In this document: piece after piece, positions 1 to 11,513 of the stretch
Layout of the letters: each line of letters begins with the position of its first letter
How positions within the stretch are numbered: position 1 is the stretch's first letter
NCBI GenBank assembly: GCA_014529385.2
Contig: CM043943.1
Location: 158,490,247-158,554,246 of the forward strand
DNA: 64,000 nt
Origin: Adiantum capillus-veneris
Taxonomy: Eukaryota; Streptophyta; Polypodiopsida; Polypodiales; Pteridaceae
Reading direction: 5' to 3'
The notes under the pieces: generated by a model
Database searches by the model: none
What the model was told of the DNA's origin: nothing
The model's input: only the letters and a program-made list of their open reading frames with translations
Position numbers and translations under genes: made by a program

Positions 1-9
1 TCCTCGATC

Positions 10-625
10 TCAAACAATGTCACCTACAGGCCCATGATAGTGGTAGATACCCCAAAGAAAATCTTTTTCTTTCCTTTTGCAATGAATGAAGGAGGATGAT
101 AGCCTTGTCATAGCTTGTGAACCTTGGTTCTGACAACTACTTCTCCAAAGCGAGTTGAGAGAAGAGTGCCTAACTTGAGAAACACCATCCAAGTAATGCT
201 CTAGTTGCATGTGTAAAAACAACCTCACTTGTTGTAAGAAGCCGTTAAACATTGATCTTGCCCCATCAAAATTTTCAAGTGGGTAGACCTTGGGCTCCCG
301 CCTTTGTTGTGATGGACTAACTGAAACCACTGGTGGATTTTTTGAACGTATTGGCTTCACACAGTTCTTGCATTGGGGGTTAAAGCTCTTGTACCACTAG
401 ACATGGCAAGTGTGCTTTCTCTACTTTTCCCACTGGACTAGTTGAAATCATGGATGCATTTTGGCACATATTGGCTTCACGTAGTTCTTGGACTCAGCGT
501 TGAAGGTCTTGCACTACTGGACTTGCAAGTATGGTTGCTATGTTTTCCATCATGCATATAGCTCCTGAATTTTATTGTTGTAATTTTTGCAAGTTGGATA
601 CTACACCTTCCAATAGAGACTCCAT
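10..625 (-). pseudogene. Degraded Ty3/gypsy gag (5' part)
   Basis: The minus strand reads from an ATG at 625, hits a stop after 17 codons, and resumes in another frame. The clearest part (360 down to 10) contains PLENFDGARSMFNGFLQQV, the N-terminal motif of gypsy Gag proteins in which a substrate-like 'FDG' is followed by a hydrophobic amphipathic stretch. Gag packages element RNA into cytoplasmic particles. The gene follows the LTR at 1596 in the same orientation and runs off the window start, so the rest of the element is outside. At least one stop and one frameshift make this copy non-coding. Family assignment rests on motif resemblance only. Confidence 0.55.
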
Positions 626-943
626 GTTTTGGCAAGATTAAGAAGTAGAATCTTGTCTAAATGTTATTAGCATGTCTTAAGTTAGAGAGAGCGAGAGAAG
701 GCGCTCGCAATATACAAGATCTTGGAACTTGATTACGACACTTAAAATTGATTATGAGGCTTAATAGTTGATCCCAAGGGGTCCACCTCAAAATATGTAA
801 ATGTAGCACGTGAGTTCACCCAGAGGGGTTTTTTATATAACAAAATGTTACAAAATTACATGTACAACAGGGATTCAAAAATGGAAAATTGAAAAAAAGT
901 TACACGTTTATGAAGGAAGAGGGGTCTTTTAATTCATGATGAA

Positions 944-1045
<102 letters not shown>

Positions 1046-1283
1046 AGGTGTTTTTAAAATGCCTCTTAAACACACATGCTATAGGTATTCTTGAACGGTG
1101 GACACCTCGGGTAATTGATTAAGAGAACTTGATATAAGACTTGGGCTACAAGACAAGAGTACATGGCAAGGCTTGATTACAAGAACAAGACTCAAACAAA
1201 AAACAAGAACTGGAAGAGGACATACCTCCCAAGAGCTTCCCAACTAGTGTTGGCAAGACTGAGGAGCTTGTAGCCCAAGACCT

Positions 1284-1292
1284 CTATTTATA
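1284..1292 (-). promoter_or_regulatory. TATA box of the gypsy LTR
   Basis: TATAAATAG on the minus strand, about 300 bases inside the LTR start at 1596 and immediately downstream of the TTCTAGAA cluster. Position and sequence fit a plant Pol II core promoter driving the element. Confidence 0.5.
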
Positions 1293-1339
1293 CTAAAGCC
1301 TAAGGATATTAAATTATTCTTTCTAAAACCTTTTATGTT

Positions 1340-1565
1340 CTTCCTTTTAGAACCTTTTAGGTTCTTCTTCAAGCCTCTAAAACTTTCTAGATTCTTCTAG
1401 CTACTTCTAGAATCTTCTTGATACTTCTAGAACCTTTTAGAATTTAGATGTTTCTAGAATGTTCTAAAACCTTCTAGAATCTATTGAATGCTTTTAAAGC
1501 CTTCTAAAATATTCTTCAAGTTTCTAGAACTTTTTAGAACCTTCTAGATTCTTCTAGAATATTTT
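1340..1565 (-). promoter_or_regulatory. Cluster of TTCTAGAA palindromes (heat-shock-element-like)
   Basis: Six perfect TTCTAGAA palindromes lie at 1405, 1425, 1452, 1472, 1522 and 1552, with many one-base variants (TTCTAGAT, TTTTAGAA) between them. Spacing is often 20, 27 or 30 bases. TTCnnGAA is the core of the heat-shock factor binding element. The cluster sits just upstream of the TATA box in the LTR. Function is inferred. Confidence 0.45.
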
Positions 1566-1596
1566 AGAGCTCTTGTAAAAGCCCGCATCCGTGACA

Positions 1597-2937
1597 TTGC
1601 ATATGAAATAGCCTTCAAATAAAATTATGCACACATTGAATCTTCTACACATTTCTTGTATGCATTGAGCTTATACAACCCACAAAACAAAGTACTAGAT
1701 GCCACAATAGTATCACCAAAATTGAGATTATGCACGATACATCTATTATCCACAAACTTGACTACAAGATCAAGTTTTGCAAGTACAGATACAAACAAAA
1801 GATTCTTCTTAATCCCACGTACATACAAAGTATCCAAAAGTGTGACAAAGCTACGCTTGTCGCAATAAGCACAATCTTTCAATTTCTTGAACTAGATAAG
1901 AGATACATGATCCACAATTTATGCAATATGCATCCTGAACAAAAGGGTCATAATGACATTGCACACTAAAAGCCCATTCTGTATCCTACACAACATTAGT
2001 TGAATCTGTACTAGAAGAAGTATCTACAATCACTACATTTGCCTCTTTCTTTTGAGCCTCTTTAGCCTTATTAGGGCATTTCATGATGAAATGATCATTG
2101 CTTATAGTAATCACATTTCAACTTCTTCTTGCCTTTATCACTAGACTTCTCAGAATTATTATTGTTCGAAGAAGCACCAATTGTGAGGGTAGGCGTGCTA
2201 CTTGTAGAAGCATTGGAAGTGGCAATAGCAGCATTTTTCTTTTGTTGTGCAGCCACAAATGCTGTTCAAGAGCACATTGCTTAGACCTATTTTTTATAGA
2301 TTGGGCCTCTTGTAGCAATACAAAGACAAAGCCATCAAACTTCACATCATCTTTATTCTTTGTCTAAAGGTGGAGGCGAAAGTTTGATAAGAATCTGGCA
2401 AAGCATCAAGAATTGTCAGCACAAGAGTACTGTCAAGAATAATCTCACCGATTAGAATTAACTACTCATTGAGATGTTTGATCCCGTAAGACGTACATCC
2501 ATATCATCCTTCCCGTGCATAACCTTGGACTCTAAATCCATATACAGGTAAGCATTTTTTGTTAAATTTGTGTCCGCATACAAAGAAGCTAGCCTATCCC
2601 ATGCTTGTCTTGTTGTCTACGCTGACAGAATACACGGATTCATTGAACACTTAACAAAAATCACAATCGGTGCATGAGCATGTGCATCCTTAGAATCCCA
2701 TCGTGCCTGCTTAGTTGTAGGCAAAACAACTCCTACAACAAAATTGTTAGAATCTTCACCCTCATCTATAGAACCTATATCCACAGAACCTAGTTTTACA
2801 TCATAAGCCTACACAATGTCCCAAACACCCTTTGCGACAAGTACATGTTGCATCATGTACAACCAAAGTGGATAGTTGTCCTGATCCAATTTGTCATCAG
2901 TAGACATCAAGTAGAAAATATCATTGTTATCAGCCAT
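1597..2937 (-). pseudogene. Copia gag and pre-integrase region, decayed
   Basis: Reading the minus strand from ATG at 2937, the first 43 codons match the N-terminus of copia Gag (MADNNDIFYLM, then a WLYMMQHVLV stretch), then an in-frame TAG follows WDIV. Gag homology continues beyond it (KQARWDSKDAHAHA) with a further stop. At 1882-1625 lies LDTLYVRGIKKNLLFVSVL, the GAG pre-integrase motif of copia polyproteins. The start codon is separated from its leader and LTR (11892-12447) by the inserted gypsy element. The downstream integrase, reverse transcriptase and 3' LTR are lost at the insertion border at 1596/1597. A related copy lies at 33410. Confidence 0.75.
2933..2937. repeat. Target-site duplication GCCAT (left)
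   Basis: GCCAT directly precedes the left LTR and is repeated at 11892-11896 directly after the right LTR. Removing the element restores a continuous copia leader-to-gag junction, which confirms the insertion. Confidence 0.9.
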
Positions 2938-4531
2938 TGTAACATTTAATGGCCTAATAACTTATGTGTAGCGGAAATTAGCATGAACATAGTGGGCATT
3001 TCATTAGAATAGATTCCTAATGAGAATTACAAGAGTGCTTGGGTGGAGAGAGCAACAAAAAGCATAACACCTAGTTAGATAGCATCGACAATACTTTCAA
3101 AAGAAAGAGAAATTAAGCTAATGACAACAGTTGAGGACCGGATTTGCATGGAGCCGGTCCCCCCTCCAAAAGGCTTTGTATTATGGTTTCTCCCATCAAG
3201 AGAGACATTGTACAATACAATTCTTTGTGTTCCTTCAAGACTAGCTAGTGCAATGAAGATGAAAGCTTCATGCACTAAGCAAAACACTTAACAAACACAA
3301 CTTTAATTATCCCCGTTCTCAGACCCAAGACCTCACACACCTTCGAAGATGGTGAGAGCTAGCAGGGTATGAGAGTAGATTGAGAGGAAGAAGGAGTATC
3401 TTACGAGAAAGATGTACATCTCCTCACATAATCACTCATATTAGCATAGCTTAGCTTAGTAATTAGCTTGGTAGAGGAGATGAGCATGCATTGAAGCTTG
3501 GCTCTTGGTTGGATTTGCATCCACATGCCAAGAGAGTGTTGATGTAGGCTTCTATCTCACAAGCTTGGAGTAGGTGATGAGCTCTCCATTAAAGCTTGGG
3601 AAGAGATAGTCTTCTTTGCTTCACACATAGACTATGTGTGAGTGTGTGTGTGATAATGCCTTGCAAAAATCAGCCCCCTCTCTCTCTTGGGCGAGCCCTC
3701 TTGCTAAATGCTCTTGCTCTCATCCCATTGGACCTCCCCAGGGCTAGCCTATCACCATTAAGCAGCATAAGTGATAGCCTTTTGACATGTGTCCCCCTTT
3801 CCCCTTTTGTGAGAGCTTTAGGTAATTAAATAATTAAACTAAACTCTCATTGGACCCCTTTGCCTCCTGGCCAATAGGAATCAGGCAAGCCATTGGGCTC
3901 TTGAATGCTCATTGGACCCCTTGGGAGACAACCCAATAGTCTTCTAGGAGACTTAATTCTCATTGGTTCTTTTATTAAGTGTTTTTTAAATTAATTAAAC
4001 TAGATTTACTCTAGTTTAAATTTCATTGGTCCACCTCCAAGGCCATCCAATAGGAATTGGGCACACCTTGTGGGCATCTGGGCTAGGGAGCTGACATGTG
4101 TCCCTAATTCCCTTTGTGTAAAGGGAGCCTGTGTGTGTGTGTGTGTGTGTGTGACTTTCTCTCTCATCCCCTAGAAGAAGGGCTCGCCCCTCCCATGTAG
4201 GGGTTGCAAAGACTTTTTTCGGTACACACAAAGCATCCAATTTCCCCTAGGTTTGACCTTTGGACACAACCTTTGAATTTTGGAACCTTAGCATTTTGGA
4301 AGTCTTAATGGGCTGAACCTTAGGGTCTTTTTAGCCCATTGTTGCACATGGCTCTTTTGCAGATGGCCCCCCCTTTGGATCCCTATTTTCCCTCCTTTGG
4401 ATCCCTACTGTGGCCGGTCTGCTAGCTTAACCAATATTCTAGATTTTTCTCCCCTGGCACTTTCCCACATTAAATGATCAGTTTAATATGAGAAAATCAT
4501 TTAGGAGAATTAGATATTGATTTTTATGACA
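2938..4531 (-). repeat. 3' LTR of the chromodomain gypsy element
   Basis: 1594 bases, TG...CA bounded, nearly identical to 10255-11891. It contains a TG run at about 4130-4153 that is roughly 43 bases shorter than in the other LTR. Short ORFs inside it occur identically in both LTRs and are not genes. Confidence 0.93.
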
Positions 4532-4545
4532 TTACCTCTCTCTTG
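4532..4545 (-). other. Polypurine tract
   Basis: On the minus strand AAGAGAGAGGTAA abuts the 3' LTR, the normal position of the plus-strand priming site of LTR retrotransposons. Confidence 0.65.
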
Positions 4546-4887
4546 AAATCATAGTCGTCCTCGACTATGGTGTAGAGAAGATAAAGCATGTTCATGAGTC
4601 TTTTTCTTAGGGGGTAGAGGATCCCTATGTTACCCTACGACATCATTCCACAATGGATGACTAGTCCATTTGGCGCTTGAGAGCCTGAGGCTGCCGCAAG
4701 CATGTCTGCACATTAGTCCTATCAGTCTTCCATAGTAGAGTGACAAGCTCTACTTGGTTTTTGGGAGACGTCGTCTCCGCAAACTTGATCTAAGCATGCA
4801 TACTACTTCATTTTTGTGCACAAATAAAGAAAAAGAGAGTCTTATAAGACAAAAACTTTGTTCATTTTTAACATTTTGTACATTTGC

Positions 4888-7800
4888 TTACTCTTGGGAT
4901 GCATTGTAAGCATTGACAAGGTTTAGGTTATCCTTTAATTGTATGCCTTGCATCCATCCAGCATCTTCAAAAGGATAATTCTTAAACTTAATAAGATGTC
5001 GTCGGATAGTCTTACCGCCTCTTAATACCTTGTCTTCATGTCGGAGAATGAACTCGGGCTGCAGCACCTCCTCTTGGTCCTCGATCTCCGGTGGGTCTTC
5101 AATAGTTGGTTCTTGAGGTGGCTCTCCTTTGTAAGGCTTTAATAGGCTCACATGGAAAGCATTGTGTATGAGCCAATGATTGGGCAACTTGAGTTGATAG
5201 GCCATCTCGTTGATTGGCCTAAGAATCTGGAAGGGACCATAGTACCTTTTTGCTAGTTTAGCATAGTACTTTTGGTGGCCCGTAGGATTCTTGCCCGTCG
5301 TGTGCCTTAATTGAGCCTTGGGAAACTTTAACAAGACCCAATCGTTTTCTTTAAAGGCTTGGGCTCTTCTGTGCTTGTGAGCAGCAGCCTTTTGTCTTTG
5401 CTGTGAGATAGAGATAGCATCCCTAATCTTTTGAAAAGATTCTTGTAGGTCTCGGCTATACTCATCTGCAGCGAAGATCTTCCCATGTACCTTAAGTAGC
5501 AAGGGACTTTTTGATCTTCCCTCAATTACCTCGAAAGGTGCTTTTCCCGTGGAAGTATGTACAGTGTTATTGTAAGCATACTCCACTAAGGGTAAGTACT
5601 TCTCCCATTGGGATCTTTGATCCACTTCCGTTACATAGACTTTTAGTAGATCGAGAATGGTTAGGTTAGCTATTTCACTTTGGCCATCCGTTTGTGGATG
5701 ATAGGCCGAAGAGAAGTTTAGCCTTGTCCCTAAATTCTCAAAGAGACCCTTCCAGAAATTACTGGTCATTCTAGGATCTCTATCCGACACTATGGACATT
5801 GGCAAGCCATGGTACTTGAAGATTTGTGAAATGAAGAGGGTTGCCATTTGATGGGCTTTGATAGTCTTTTTGACAGGTATAAAATGAGCTTGTTTACTGA
5901 ACCTGTCTACTATCGTCCATATTCCCGTATTCCCATGGATAGACTTAGGCAATCCAAAGATAAAGTCCATGGATATGCTCTCCCATGGTGAATTAGGGAT
6001 TGGCAAGGGTTGAAGCAATCCAAGTTGCTTCCCTCTATCAAATTTTGTCTTTTGGCATACCACACATTTAGAAACATACTCTTGTATGTTCACTTTCATG
6101 GTAGACCAATAGAAATATGTTTCAATTCCCTTTAAGGTAGACTGAATCCCTCTATGCCCCGCATAAGGTGGAGCATGAGATTCATACATTACTTTCTCAC
6201 GTAGTGAGTTAGTAACGCATAGTCTATTGCCATAGAGAAGATAACCATCTTGTAAAGTAAATGGTTCTTCTTTCTTCCCTAATGCAAGGGCTGAAATCAC
6301 ATCTTTAAAATCAGGATCAATAGCATACTCATCTATCATTGAAGATAGATCATTGTGAGTTGCTTTGGAAACCGCATTCACTCTCGGCCGTCTTGAGAGT
6401 GCATCAGCTACTTGATTATGCTTGCCAACAATGTGAGCAATATGAAAATGAAATTGCGAAAGGAAATTTGCCCACCTCATTTTTTTGTCGGAGAGCTTGG
6501 TCTGCGTCATGAAGTACTTAAGACTTTGGTGATCCGTTCGCATAATGAAAGGAGTCCCCAATAAATAGTGCTTCCATGAGTCTAAGGCATGTAGAACTGC
6601 AAGGAGTTCCTTTTCGTATATGCCTAGAGCTTGCTCAACAGGGTCGAGCCTTCGACTCTCATAGCCTATGGCGTGCCCTTCTTGAAGCAAAACAGCTCCA
6701 AGGCAATCACCACAAGCATCACATTGGACCTCAAATGGTTTTGAGAGATCCGGTAGTGTAAGCACAGGTTGAGAGATAAGCTTTTCTTTAAGCTTTTCGA
6801 AAGCATTGTTCTCCTTAGCAGACCATGTATACCTAACGCTTTTCTTTGTTAGGTCATGTAATGGTCCCGCAATTTGTGAGAACTTTTCTATGAAGCGTCT
6901 ATAGTATGCACACATACCTATAAAGCTTCTTAGTTCATGAAGATTCCTTGGTTTAGGCCATCCTTTTATTACCTCTAACTTTGATGGATCCATTTGGATG
7001 CCATCGTGAGAGATAATATGACCTAAATACTGAATCTCTTGCAAGAAAAATTCACTTTTCTTTCGATTAACATAAAGTTTATTCTCTCTCAAAACTTGAA
7101 ATATTACCTGGAGGTGTTGCTTGTGTTCCTCCAATGAATTAGAGTAGATGATAATATCATCAAAGAACACTCCAATGAAGGTTCGATGAGGCCTGAACAG
7201 CTTCTCCATCAAGCGGTTGAATGTGGCTAGTGCATTGGTCAAGCCAAAAGGCATGACAATGTATTCGTAAAGACCAAATGTGGTGCGAAATGCGGTCTTT
7301 ACAATGTCTTGATCAACTATCCTTATTTGATGATAGCCACTTTTTAGGTCAATCCTACTGAAGTAGGTCGATCCTTGTAGCTTATCAAATAGGTCTTCTA
7401 CCCGTGGAACGGGAAACCTATTTTTGATAGTGATCCTATTTAGTGCTCTATAGTCGACACACATACGATATGTGCCGTCTTTCTTCTGCACTAATAGCAC
7501 AGGTGAGCAAAATGGAGATGAGCTTGGCCTAACCATACCCTTCTCAACCAACTCATGCACTTGCCGCATAATCTCCTCTTGTTGAGCTTGAGAAACTCTA
7601 TAAGGAGGTTTGTTAGGCGGTGAACTTCCTGGAAGAAGTTCAATTGCATGGTCATCATTACCTCGTTTAGGAGGTAGCTCAAAAGGGATGTCGTCAATAA
7701 AAACATCTTGAAACCCCTTGAGAAAATTGGATAACTCTAATTCCTTTTGGTTGCTTTTATTTTCTTTTGCTAAAGCATTAGGTTCATTTTGAGAATCTTT

Positions 7801-8328
7801 AACAAAAATCATGTACACGGATATAGAGCTCTTTATTGACTCGTTGAAAGCTGGTGCATGTACAATGGGAATAGTGTTACCCATTTCCTTAGCATCTATA
7901 TACATCTCTTTTTCCCTGAACTTAAAGGAGATTCTCCTTTCAAGAAATTTAACATCGGCAGCCAGGCGGTCAAACCATGGTGCCACTAGGATTACATCCT
8001 CATGCTTGAGAGGAGAGATAAAGAATTCCTCTTTGTCCACATAGCCTTGGACATGAAGCCTCAATTTCCCGATTAAGGGAGTGACTGAAGCTTCTTGCCC
8101 CTTGAAGGCACTGTCTGCGGGTAGGACATCTCCCATCTTGTAGGATTGTATGCCTAGCTTGGTGGCCAACTCTATAGATATAAAATTGTGAGTAGAACGA
8201 GGGTCAAAGAGAATAAAACCATCATGTTCTCTTACCTTTCCCCAAGCATGGCATAGAGGAGATCCTTTGTGGTGAGTTTGGTGAGTCTCCTCCTCTTGGA
8301 TTTCAACCAAGGAAGCTCTAGGAGGATC
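4888..8328 (-). CDS. pol: Gypsy Pol: protease, RT, RNase H, integrase, chromodomain
   Basis: A single open frame of about 1140 residues. The retropepsin-like region is near residues 35-45 (FDPRSTHNFIS; the usual D-T/S-G has Arg for Gly). Reverse transcriptase spans about 240-450, with its catalytic Asp pair in FFDDIIIYS instead of the usual YVDD. RNase H follows (CDACGDCLGAVLL; TDHQSLKYF). The integrase has an HHCC zinc finger (HAPPYAGHRG; CVVCQK), then MDFIFGLP, SDRDPRM and TDGQSEIAN with D, D and E. A C-terminal chromodomain ends in FEDAGWMQ. Pol copies element RNA and inserts the cDNA; the chromodomain would target chromatin. It is in the same frame as gag and separated by one TAA at 8329-8331, so it has no ATG of its own. 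Whether the changed protease residue kills activity is unknown. Confidence 0.92.
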   Translation of the reverse strand, partial: DPPRASLVEIQEEETHQTHHKGSPLCHAWGKVREHDGFILFDPRSTHNFISIELATKLGIQSYKMGDVLPADSAFKGQEASVTPLIGKLRLHVQGYVDKEEFFISPLKHEDVILVAPWFDRLAADVKFLERRISFKFREKEMYIDAKEMGNTIPIVHAPAFNESIKSSISVYMIFVKDSQNEPNALAKENKSNQKELELSNFLKGFQDVFIDDIPFELPPKRGNDDHAIELLPGSSPPNKPPYRVSQAQQEEIMRQVHELVEKGMVRPSSSPFCSPVLLVQKKDGTYRMCVDYRALNRITIKNRFPVPRVEDLFDKLQGSTYFSRIDLKSGYHQIRIVDQDIVKTAFRTTFGLYEYIVMPFGLTNALATFNRLMEKLFRPHRTFIGVFFDDIIIYSNSLEEHKQHLQVIFQVLRENKLYVNRKKSEFFLQEIQYLGHIISHDGIQMDPSKLEVIKGWPKPRNLHELRSFIGMCAYYRRFIEKFSQIAGPLHDLTKKSVRYTWSAKENNAFEKLKEKLISQPVLTLPDLSKPFEVQCDACGDCLGAVLLQEGHAIGYESRRLDPVEQALGIYEKELLAVLHALDSWKHYLLGTPFIMRTDHQSLKYFMTQTKLSDKKMRWANFLSQFHFHIAHIVGKHNQVADALSRRPRVNAVSKATHNDLSSMIDEYAIDPDFKDVISALALGKKEEPFTLQDGYLLYGNRLCVTNSLREKVMYESHAPPYAGHRGIQSTLKGIETYFYWSTMKVNIQEYVSKCVVCQKTKFDRGKQLGLLQPLPIPNSPWESISMDFIFGLPKSIHGNTGIWTIVDRFSKQAHFIPVKKTIKAHQMATLFISQIFKYHGLPMSIVSDRDPRMTSNFWKGLFENLGTRLNFSSAYHPQTDGQSEIANLTILDLLKVYVTEVDQRSQWEKYLPLVEYAYNNTVHTSTGKAPFEVIEGRSKSPLLLKVHGKIFAADEYSRDLQESFQKIRDAISISQQRQKAAAHKHRRAQAFKENDWVLLKFPKAQLRHTTGKNPTGHQKYYAKLAKRYYGPFQILRPINEMAYQLKLPNHWLIHNAFHVSLLKPYKGEPPQEPTIEDPPEIEDQEEVLQPEFILRHEDKVLRGGKTIRRHLIKFKNYPFEDAGWMQGIQLKDNLNLVNAYNASQE

Positions 8329-9837
8329 TTAGCGGTTGTTCTTTTGGGGACAAGCGCGGTACGCATGCCCTTGTTCGCCGCACTTGAAACACCGGTTATC
8401 CCTACGATAACGCTCAAGCTCTTCAGGAGAGAGTTTATTCTTACCTTTGTAAACTCCCTTCTCTTTAGCTTTGTTGGAGTTTCCCTTAGGAGACTTTTGG
8501 ACATTGTCCTTCCCCTTAGGCTCATTGGAACCCTTGTTTTCCGGGGGCTTATAATTTCTTTTAGCCCCCGTTTGGAAATTGATTCGAGAGGCCACCATAG
8601 TGTGGTGTATTACCGCCGATATGGTACGTGGCATTTGGGAGTTGACATACTCCGCCATTTCTTCGCTTAAGCCCGCACAAAATTGTTGCTTTTTCTCTCC
8701 AAAATCTAACTTTTTGAAGACAGTGGCTTTGAGTTGTAGGTCCCAAAACTTGTCTACATATTTGTGGATGGATTCATTGGGAGAGAGCTTTAAGCTTTGC
8801 CATTCGGTGAGTACTTTGTCTTTGGCATCGGTGGCCAAAAACTGCTTCATAATGGAAGCTCTTAAAGTTTTCCATGTTCGTGGAGCTTCACCGTTGGCTC
8901 GTAGGCTAGACCACCATTGTCTGGCGAACTTTTGAAAGTGCATAGCTACATGGCGTAGCTTAGAGGACTCCGTGAAGCCCTCATCTCCAAACGCCTCATC
9001 AAATTGTTGGATAAAGGCCAAGACTTTGTCCGTAGCACCAAAGGTACCATCATAGGTAAGGAAAGAGATGCTCTTCCCTCCCTCTTTGAATTTCTTCAGC
9101 TTGGATGACCTCTTCCATGCGGCATAGGATTTCCTATGGCCTCTTCTTTTTTATGGTTCAAAGGTTGCACCATCACTTTCTTCAGAAGGTGAAGAATTTG
9201 AAGAAGGTGGAGAAGAGGGTGACCTCTTTCTCGCCTTTTTCTTGTCTTGATCTTTGTCGTCTTCACCATAGCTTTCATAAGAGGAAGAGGATAAAGAAGA
9301 TGGAGAAGAGGGTGTCCTCTTTCTCGCAGTTTTCTTCTCTTGCTTTTTATCATCCCTCTTTGAATTATGGCGTGGAGAAGAGTGTGATGGTCTTCTCCGC
9401 TTTGGTGGTGATGGAGAGCGTTTAGCCTGCCGTCTTCGTGGAGCCATCTCCGCCGAGGTGGCGGGAGACTCGCTTCTTTCTCGTTCCTTCGGTGGAGGCT
9501 CTTGAGTTCTCCTTTGAGAAGGAGATGCATCATCAAGAAGTAAATTCTTGAGCCCTTCATATGGATTCTCTTCTTCTTCCCAAATCGGAGAGAGACCTCT
9601 TTTGGTAGTCTCACAAGGAGGCTTCCTAGATGTTCTCTCGTCATGGTGATGAGCTTGGAGAATCCCGTGAGCACGGAGCTGCCGTTGCACTTCACTTTGG
9701 AGAGATGGATTGCTCATGGCTTGTTGAAGCCTAGAAACAAGATAGTTAACAAGCGTTGAAGCATCATTAGTAGCTTGCTCATGAGCAAAATCAAAGTTAT
9801 CAACATTAATTTCACTCTCTTTACTATTGTGAGCCAT
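8329..9837 (-). CDS. gag: Gypsy Gag with CCHC zinc knuckle, interrupted by a stop
   Basis: ATG at 9837 opens a charged, Ser/Arg/Pro-rich N-terminal part ending at TAA 9151-9153. The same frame continues with the capsid core (YDGTFGATDKVLAFIQQF; WWSSLRANG) and the zinc knuckle CFKCGEQGHAYRACP (spacing C-x2-C-x4-H-x4-C), stopping at TAA 8329. Gag forms the particle and binds RNA. The 9151 stop is compatible with a CAA-to-TAA change and truncates Gag before the capsid core. Frame identity on both sides, and with pol, suggests the intact family has one gag-pol frame. Confidence 0.88.
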
Positions 9838-10236
9838 TCTAACAACTTTTAGGTGTAAACTTTTTAGGTGTACTTTGGCACTTCAAGCCCTAGTTGCTAC
9901 TCCTCTTTACCCCTTTAGAAAAAGCACTCAAGCTAGTGTACCCGCGGCTCGAATACCATTAATTGCAAGGAATAGAAGAGAGGGTCTTTCGACACCAAAA
10001 CAGCACCGGCTCCTGTCAAGCTTCTAATAGCTCAATAGTGGCTAAGCCGTAGGCAAGCCCCGTAGGACTCCACTATTAAGACCATAGCTCTCGACGGTGA
10101 TGCCCCATTAACTGCACGAAGGCAGGCGCACTGCAAGGCTGAAAAATCCCTATTCTACTTACTCACAGGCAATTAATAATACCAACCATTTGTAGCTAGC
10201 TTGAGGACCTCCCTTCTTGAGCAAGAAAAGAGAAAC

Positions 10237-10254
10237 CTTGAGCTCTGATACCAA
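10237..10254 (-). other. Primer-binding site (initiator Met tRNA)
   Basis: TTGGTATCAGAGCTCAAGG on the minus strand starts right after the 5' LTR. TGGTATCAGAGC is complementary to the 3' end of plant initiator methionine tRNA, the usual primer of plant LTR retrotransposons. Confidence 0.85.
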
Positions 10255-11444
10255 TGTAACATTTAATGGCCTAATAACTTATGTGTAGCGGAAATTAGCA
10301 TGAACATAGTGGGCATTTCATTAGAATAGATTCCTAATGAGAATTACAAGAGTGCTTGGGTGGAGAGAGCAACAAAAAGCATAACACCTAGTTAGATAGC
10401 ATCGACAATACTTTCAAAAGAGAGAGAAATTAAGCTAATGACAACAGTTGAGGACCAGATTTGCATGGAGCCGGTCCCCCCTCCAAAAGGCTTTGTATTA
10501 TGGTTTCTCCCATCAAGAGAGACATTGTACAATACAATTCTTTGTGTTCCTTCAAGACTAGCTAGTGCAATGAAGATGAAAGCTTCATGCACTAAGCAAA
10601 ACACTTAACAAACACAACTTTAATTATCCCCGTTCTCAGACCCAAGACCTCACACACCTTCGAAGATGGTGAGAGCTAGCAGGGTATGAGAGTAGATTGA
10701 GAGGAAGAAGGAGTATCTTACGAGAAAGATGTACATCTCCTCACATAATCACTCATATTAGCATAGCTTAGCTTAGTAATTAGCTTGGTAGAGGAGATGA
10801 GCATGCATTGAAGCTTGGCTCTTGGTTGGATTTGCATCCACATGCCAAGAGAGTGTTGATGTAGGCTTCTATCTCACAAGCTTGGAGTAGGTGATGAGCT
10901 CTCCATTAAAGCTTGGGAAGAGATAGTCTTCTTTGCTTCACACATAGACTATGTGTGAGTGTGTGTGTGATAATGCCTTGCAAAAATCAGCCCCCTCTCT
11001 CTCTTGGGCGAGCCCTCTTGCTAAATGCTCTTGCTCTCATCCCATTGGACCTCCCCAGGGCTAGCCTATCACCATTAAGCAGCATAAGTGATAGCCTTTT
11101 GACATGTGTCCCCCTTTCCCCTTTTGTGAGAGCTTTAGGTAATTAAATAATTAAACTAAACTCTCATTGGACCCTTTTGCCTCCTGGCCAATAGGAATCA
11201 GGCAAGCCATTGGGCTCTTGAATGCTCATTGGACCCCTTGGGAGACAACCCAATAGTCTTCTAGGAGACTTAATTCTCATTGGTTCTTTTATTAAGTGTT
11301 TTTTAAATTAATTAAACTAGATTTACTCTAGTTTAAATTTCATTGGTCCACCTCCAAGGCCATCCAATAGGAATTGGGCACACCTTGTGGGCATCTGGGC
11401 TAGGGAGCTGACATGTGTCCCTAATTCCCTTTGTGTAAAGGGAG

Positions 11445-11513
<69 letters not shown>

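Noticed and set aside
3596-3829. 77-residue plus-strand ORF in the LTR, repeated at 10913
   Set aside because: It appears twice only because the LTR is duplicated; it lies antisense to the element and has no conserved motif.
8269-9425. Long plus-strand ORFs opposite gypsy gag
   Set aside because: Antisense shadows of the well-supported gag/pol frame.
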